Of a stretch of DNA of 64,000 bases, positions 59,901 through 64,000 are shown piece after piece. This DNA is from Pantoea rodasii (lineage in GTDB: Bacteria; Pseudomonadota; Gammaproteobacteria; Enterobacterales; Enterobacteriaceae). Each line of letters opens with the position of its first letter. Position 1 is the stretch's first letter. The notes under the pieces are model-generated. The model did not search any database. It worked only from the letters and a program-made list of their open reading frames with translations, and was not told where the DNA came from. Made by a program: the position numbers and the translations under genes. The DNA lies in NCBI RefSeq assembly GCF_002095465.1, contig NZ_MLFP01000005.1, positions 1 through 64,000 on the forward strand, written 5' to 3'.

Positions 59901-60725
59901 TGCGCCTTGCTGTTCTGCTGGCGCTGGCGTTTTTTATTGAGTGCCTGTCAGTCGTCTGTTGAGCCGCGCCACGGCTACTGGGTGGATACGGCACATCCGG
60001 CGCAGGGCGCGCGGCCTCGCATTAAAGTGGTGGTGATCCACTATACCGCCGAGGATTTGCCTTCCTCGCTGGCGACGCTGACCGATCGTGAAGTCAGTGC
60101 CCACTATTTAATCCCGCAGCAGCCCGCGCAGAAAAGCGGTCAGGGCGTAATTTGGCAACTGGTGCCGGAGAGCGAACTGGCGTGGCATGCCGGACCCAGC
60201 TTTTGGCGCGGCGCGACGCGCATCAATGACACCTCAATCGGCATTGAGATCGTCAATCGTGGCTACACGCGGACATTAACTGGTGTGGAGTGGCAGCCGT
60301 TTACGCCAGCGCAAATCAGCGTGTTGGTGGCGCTGGTGAAAGATATCACGCAGCGTTATGCCATCACGCCTGAAAATCTGGTGGGGCACAGCGACATTGC
60401 GCCGCAGCGTAAACAGGATCCTGGCCCACTATTCCCGTGGCAGCAGTTGGCCGAACAAGGGTTGGGCGCATGGCCCGATCACGCCACGGTGCAGCGCTAT
60501 CTCAATGGGCGCGCTGCTGATGCTCCCATCGATCAGGCCGAACTGCTGGGGGCGCTCCAGCGTTATGGCTATGACGTGGCTGCTGCCGATACCCCACAAA
60601 TGCAGCGTAAGCTGATTGCGGCGTTTCAGATGCACTTCCGTGCGCGGGATTATCGAGGCATCGCCGATGCAGAAACGCTGGCGATAGCTCAGGCGCTGCT
60701 GGCGAAATACGGTGCGGCGCAGTGA
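59900..60725 (+). CDS. amiD: N-acetylmuramoyl-L-alanine amidase AmiD, lipoprotein (frameshift in signal peptide)
   Basis: An outer-membrane-anchored zinc amidase cleaving MurNAc-L-Ala bonds. The ATG at 59900 overlaps the ybjQ stop and reads [11 protein letters not shown], but six T's (59930-59935) shift the frame; with five T's it continues LLSACQSS, a proper lipobox. The amidase_2 domain has zinc ligands in VVIHYTAED, VGHSDIAPQRK and DPGPLFPW. A C-terminal peptidoglycan-binding helix bundle ends IADAETLAIAQALLAKYG. The restored protein is about 274 residues, E. coli 276. Its last 27 codons are triplicated downstream. Confidence 0.92.
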
Positions 60726-60882
60726 TGAGATGGTGTATGACATCGCCGATGCAGAAATGCTGGCGATAGCTCGGACGCTGCTGGCGAAATACGGCGCAGG
60801 CAGTGAAGAGCCGGTGTATGACATCGCCGATGCAGAAATGCTGGCGATAGCTCGGGCGCTATTGGCGAAATACGGTGCGGCT
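60660..60882 (+). repeat. 81-bp tandem repeat at the 3' end of amiD
   Basis: The segment encoding ADAExLAIAxxLLAKYGA occurs three times, starting at 60660, 60742 and 60823 (offsets 82 and 81). Copy 1 is the normal AmiD C-terminus followed by TGA at 60723-60725. Copies 2 and 3 are in another frame and read VYDIADAEMLAIAR twice without stops, to a TAA at 60955-60957. The extra base in the first offset is exactly what puts them out of frame. Confidence 0.9.
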
Positions 60883-60953
60883 GAAGTTGGGGCGCGCGTT
60901 GGTGAGCTTATGGACGGCCCGAAGGCCGTCCCAGCAAGGCAACCTGCGCTCTG

Positions 60954-61952
60954 TTAAGCCAGAAACGCCTGCCAGTGAGCAACCAGACGTTGTAAGTCCT
61001 GACGGCTGACATCGAGATGGGTGGCAATACGCGTCACCGGGCCCACGCTCATCAGCACATCGCCGGAGTGCATCCAGCTTTTCAGTGCGTCAACCTGATC
61101 CGCCGGTACTTTCACAAACAGCATATTGGTGTGCTGATTCAGTACCTCAACACCAATGGCGCTGAGCTGTTCAGCCAGCCATGCGGCATTGTCATGATCC
61201 TCTTTCAGGCGCGTGACGTTGTGCTTCAGCGCATACAGACCCGCTGCCGCCAGAATCCCCGCCTGACGCATGCCGCCGCCGGTCATCTTGCGCCAGCGAC
61301 GCGCCTGCTCAATGTAGGCTTCATCACCACACAACAGTGAACCCACCGGTGTGCCCAGCCCTTTGGACAGACAAATGGTCAGCGTATCGCAGAATTGGGC
61401 GATATCTTTCAGCTCAACATTTTGCGCCACCACCGCGTTGAAAATGCGTGCGCCATCAATGTGCAGTGCCAGTTTGCGTTCGCGCGTCAGGTTCCATGCT
61501 TGCTCCAGATAGCTGAGCGGCAGCACTTTGCCGTGATGGGTGTTCTCCAGGCTCAGCAGGCGCGTACGGGCGAAGTGGATGTCATCCGGCTTAATGGCCG
61601 CAATGATATCGGTCAGCGGCAGCGAGCCATCTTCAGCATGTGAAATCGGCTGTGGCTGGATGCTGCCCAGCACCGCCGCACCGCCGGCTTCGTATTTATA
61701 ATTATGCGCCTGCTGACCAACAATATACTCATCGCCGCGCTGGCAGTGGCACAACAGCGCAACCAGGTTGGCTTGGGTTCCGGTGGGGAAGAACAGCGCA
61801 TCCGCTTTCCCGCTCAAACGCGCGGCTTCGACTTCAAGGGCATGGACAGTGGGATCATCGCGATAGACATCATCGCCAGTTTCGGCGGCCATCATCGCAT
61901 CCAGCATGGCGGCACTTGGGCGGGTTACGGTATCACTGCGTAAATCGATCAC
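60954..61952 (-). CDS. ltaE: low-specificity L-threonine aldolase LtaE
   Basis: A PLP enzyme splitting L-threonine/allo-threonine and related beta-hydroxy amino acids to glycine and an aldehyde. The start is GTG at 61952, six bases after AGGAG, giving IDLRSDTVTRPS. The PLP lysine is in LSKGLGTPVGS (about 197), the Asp anchor in HIDGARIFNA. 332 residues, E. coli 333. It lies downstream of poxB with a terminator between them. Confidence 0.95.
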   Translation of the reverse strand: MIDLRSDTVTRPSAAMLDAMMAAETGDDVYRDDPTVHALEVEAARLSGKADALFFPTGTQANLVALLCHCQRGDEYIVGQQAHNYKYEAGGAAVLGSIQPQPISHAEDGSLPLTDIIAAIKPDDIHFARTRLLSLENTHHGKVLPLSYLEQAWNLTRERKLALHIDGARIFNAVVAQNVELKDIAQFCDTLTICLSKGLGTPVGSLLCGDEAYIEQARRWRKMTGGGMRQAGILAAAGLYALKHNVTRLKEDHDNAAWLAEQLSAIGVEVLNQHTNMLFVKVPADQVDALKSWMHSGDVLMSVGPVTRIATHLDVSRQDLQRLVAHWQAFLA

Positions 61953-61967
61953 ATTGCTCTCCTGAAA

Positions 61968-61991
61968 CAAAAAAGCGGGCTGAGCGCCCGC
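61968..61991 (-). terminator. intrinsic terminator between poxB and ltaE
   Basis: Stem GCGGGC/GCCCGC (61975-61980 with 61986-61991) with a 5-base loop is followed on the minus strand by six T's (61969-61974). It should end most poxB transcripts just before ltaE. Confidence 0.85.
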
Positions 61992-62021
61992 GTTGTTATT
62001 AATCTGGCAGGGTTATCCGTT

Positions 62022-63743
62022 TTACCTCAGCCAGTTGGTTTTCGCCAGTTCAACAATCTCATCGCCTCGCCCATTGAGAATGGCGCGCAGCATATACAGG
62101 CTGAATCCTTTGGCTTGTTCCGCTTTGATCTGCGGCGGCATCGACAATTCTTCTTTGGCAGTGATGGCATCAATCAGCACTGGGCCATCATGGGCAATCG
62201 CCTGCTCAAGCACGCTATTAAGCTCCGAGGCTTTTTCAACGCGCATGCCCTTAATGCCACAGGCTGTGGCAATTGCGGCGAAATCCGGGTTTTCCAGGTC
62301 AGTTCCATCGGTCAGATAGCCACCGGCTTTCATTTCCATCGCCACGAAACCGAGGACGCTGTTGTTAAAAATCACCAGTTTGACCGGCAATTTCAGTTGG
62401 GCGACGGAGATAAAATCGCCCATTAACATGCTGAATCCACCATCACCACACAGCGCTACAACCTGGCGCTGCTTATCAAGCGCCTGGGCGCCCAACGCTT
62501 GCGGCATGGCGTTGGCCATCGAACCGTGATTAAACGAGCCGATCAGACGACGTTTGCCATTCATCTTGAGATAGCGCGCGGCCCAAACGGTCGGTGTACC
62601 GACGTCGCAGGTAAAAATGGCATCATCGGCGGCATAATGGCTGATTTGCTGCGCCAGATACTGTGGATGAATCGCCTGCTTGTCATTGGCCGTGGCCAGG
62701 TCATCGAGGCCTTTGCGGGCATCGACATAATGCTCAAGCGCGCTGTCGAGGTGGTGACGGTCATTCTTGCTGCTGAGCTGGGGCTGCAGCGCCTGTAACG
62801 TGGCTTTAATGTCGCCCACCAGCGCCATATCTACGTGGCTGTGGGAACCCAGACTGGCAGGGTTAATATCAATTTGGATAATTTTTGCGTCAGCAGGATA
62901 GAACGCCCGATACGGGAACTGCGTGCCCAACAACACTAAGGTGTCGGCGTTCATCATGGCGTGATAGCCCGAGGAGAAGCCTATCAGGCCGGTCATCCCG
63001 ACATCGTAGGGATTGTCATACTCAATGTGTTCTTTGCCGCGCATGGCATGCACTACCGGCGCTTTCAGCGTTTCAGCCAGTTTTACCACTTCAGCGTGAG
63101 CACCTGCGCAGCCGCTACCGCACATCAGCGTGATATTTTTCGCCTCATTAAGCGTCTCGGCCAGGCGAGCAATTTCGCTGGCGTTGGGCACGATATGCGG
63201 CAATTGCGGTGGATACCACTCGCTGCGCGCGCCTTCGGGTGCGGGTTTCAATGCCACATCGCCGGGGATGACGATCACTGACACGCCGCGATTGAGGATC
63301 GCTTTACGCATCGCAATGCCCAGCACCTGCGGCAGCTGTTCCGGGTTAGACACCAGCTCACAATAGTGGCTGCACTCACGAAACAGTTCTTGCGGATGGG
63401 TTTCCTGGAAGTAACCGCTGCCGATTTCACTGGAAGGAATATGTGCGGCAATCGCCAGCACCGGTACATGGTTGCGATGGCAGTCAAACAGACCGTTAAT
63501 CAGATGCAGGTTGCCTGGACCGCAGGAACCGGCACACACCGCCAGTTCACCGCTGATTTGCGCTTCGGCACCGGCTGCAAAGGCTGCCACTTCTTCATGC
63601 CGGGTCGGCATCCATTCGATGGTCCCCATGCGATTGAGGCTGTCACTCAGCCCATTAAGAGAATCGCCGGTGACGCCCCAAATGCGTTTCACACCGGCAC
63701 TTTCAAGGGTTTTGGCCAGCAGCGCTGCCACAGTTTGCTTCAT
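62022..63743 (-). CDS. poxB: pyruvate dehydrogenase (quinone) PoxB
   Basis: A peripheral-membrane ThDP/FAD enzyme oxidising pyruvate to acetate and CO2 and reducing ubiquinone. 573 residues, E. coli 572. The N-terminal Glu-containing ThDP domain ([14 protein letters not shown]), the central FAD domain, and the C-terminal ThDP motif [20 protein letters not shown] are present; the last ~25 residues form the lipid-binding tail. AAAGGAG precedes the ATG. In E. coli it is RpoS-dependent; here no hcp-hcr lies upstream. Confidence 0.97.
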   Translation of the reverse strand: MKQTVAALLAKTLESAGVKRIWGVTGDSLNGLSDSLNRMGTIEWMPTRHEEVAAFAAGAEAQISGELAVCAGSCGPGNLHLINGLFDCHRNHVPVLAIAAHIPSSEIGSGYFQETHPQELFRECSHYCELVSNPEQLPQVLGIAMRKAILNRGVSVIVIPGDVALKPAPEGARSEWYPPQLPHIVPNASEIARLAETLNEAKNITLMCGSGCAGAHAEVVKLAETLKAPVVHAMRGKEHIEYDNPYDVGMTGLIGFSSGYHAMMNADTLVLLGTQFPYRAFYPADAKIIQIDINPASLGSHSHVDMALVGDIKATLQALQPQLSSKNDRHHLDSALEHYVDARKGLDDLATANDKQAIHPQYLAQQISHYAADDAIFTCDVGTPTVWAARYLKMNGKRRLIGSFNHGSMANAMPQALGAQALDKQRQVVALCGDGGFSMLMGDFISVAQLKLPVKLVIFNNSVLGFVAMEMKAGGYLTDGTDLENPDFAAIATACGIKGMRVEKASELNSVLEQAIAHDGPVLIDAITAKEELSMPPQIKAEQAKGFSLYMLRAILNGRGDEIVELAKTNWLR

Positions 63744-63853
63744 CGTTCGCTCCTTTCTGGTGTTAGGCCATCCATCCTGATGGCGGAAACGTGTCAGTCA
63801 GAAAGCGTAGACGATGGAATGCGTGCGCAGCCGTGAAAAAATGCGCTGTACGC

Positions 63854-64000
63854 TCAGGCGGAAAACAGCGCGATCAGGATCGGTGCCAGCAGGCTCATGA
63901 TAAAACCGTGCACAATCGCCGCCGGAACAATCTCCATGCCGCCGGTCCGCTGCAGAATGGGCAAGGTGAAATCCATCGACGTGGCGCCGCTCAGGCCCAG
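63854..64000 (-). CDS. lysO: LysO (YbjE) lysine exporter, C-terminal part, cut by the window end
   Basis: Forty-eight codons and a stop reach the window edge, reading LGLSGATSMDFTLPILQRTG then GMEIVPAAIVHGFIMSLLAP and ending LFSA. This is the C-terminal end of the LysO/DUF340 lysine exporter family, and the position beyond poxB agrees with E. coli ybjE. The N-terminus is outside the window. Confidence 0.8.
   Translation of the reverse strand: MGLSGATSMDFTLPILQRTGGMEIVPAAIVHGFIMSLLAPILIALFSA

Noticed and set aside
60712..60957. Independent 81-residue gene downstream of amiD
   Set aside because: Its product consists of two copies of the AmiD C-terminal helix; no ribosome site is seen, so it is treated as a repeat.

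Overview
The window is a chromosomal segment of a member of the Enterobacterales, most likely Erwiniaceae and probably Pantoea. Gene order follows the E. coli ybi-yli-ybj region (rlmF to lysO), and most proteins can be recognised against their E. coli namesakes. Differences from E. coli are a three-subunit membrane gluconate-type dehydrogenase between ompX and mntS, an EmrAB-type efflux set plus an H-NS-family gene between ybiR and ybiT, a beta-carbonic anhydrase and a DUF3313 lipoprotein in the bssR position, and no hcp-hcr between poxB and lysO. The genus call is inference from gene content, not from a marker gene.

Layout. 1-0.3 kb: structured dispersed repeat. 0.3-9.7 kb: flavin reductase, rlmF, mscM, glnHPQ (sigma-54/NtrC promoter visible), dps, rhtA, ompX. 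9.7-13.5 kb: gluconate-type dehydrogenase operon (small subunit, flavoprotein, triheme cytochrome c). 13.8-15.9 kb: manganese unit, with a 29-residue membrane peptide and an MntS homologue behind an MntR box, divergent from mntR-ybiR. 16-20.2 kb: tripartite efflux operon. 20.9-23.1 kb: H-NS paralogue and ybiT. 23.1-24.1 kb: gene-free repeat array. 24.1-32.6 kb: moeBA, then iaaA-gsiABCD (glutathione import and isoaspartyl peptidase). 32.7-33.0 kb: second copy of the dispersed repeat. 33-42 kb: chemoreceptor, DUF4385, rimO, carbonic anhydrase, DUF3313, yliI, HAD phosphatase, dacC. 41.7-45.6 kb: two overlapping PAP2 phosphatases, RybB sRNA with a sigma-E promoter, ybjL, ybjM. 45.6-53.1 kb: grxA, ybjC-nfsA-rimK-ybjN, potFGHI. 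53.1-64 kb: ybjO, rlmC, artJ and artPIQM, ybjP, ybjQ-amiD, poxB-ltaE, and the 3' end of lysO.

Sequence quality. At least twelve single-base indels break eight otherwise full-length conserved genes plus the OMF gene of the efflux set (glnH, the dehydrogenase flavoprotein twice, its small subunit, the OMF twice, iaaA, gsiA, ybjG twice, ybjL, ybjO, amiD). Nearly all lie in homopolymers or doubled bases, and restoring one base gives the normal family length. I read most of them as assembly errors, not pseudogenes, and give joined coordinates for these genes.

Most unusual signals: a mosaic intergenic element whose two copies keep two hairpins by compensatory base changes; the ybiT-moeB array with 98-bp units bounded by inverted repeats; an 81-bp (27-codon) triplication at the 3' end of amiD; and the MntR-controlled pair of small proteins, one of which carries a CxxCxxC extension not present in E. 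coli MntS.
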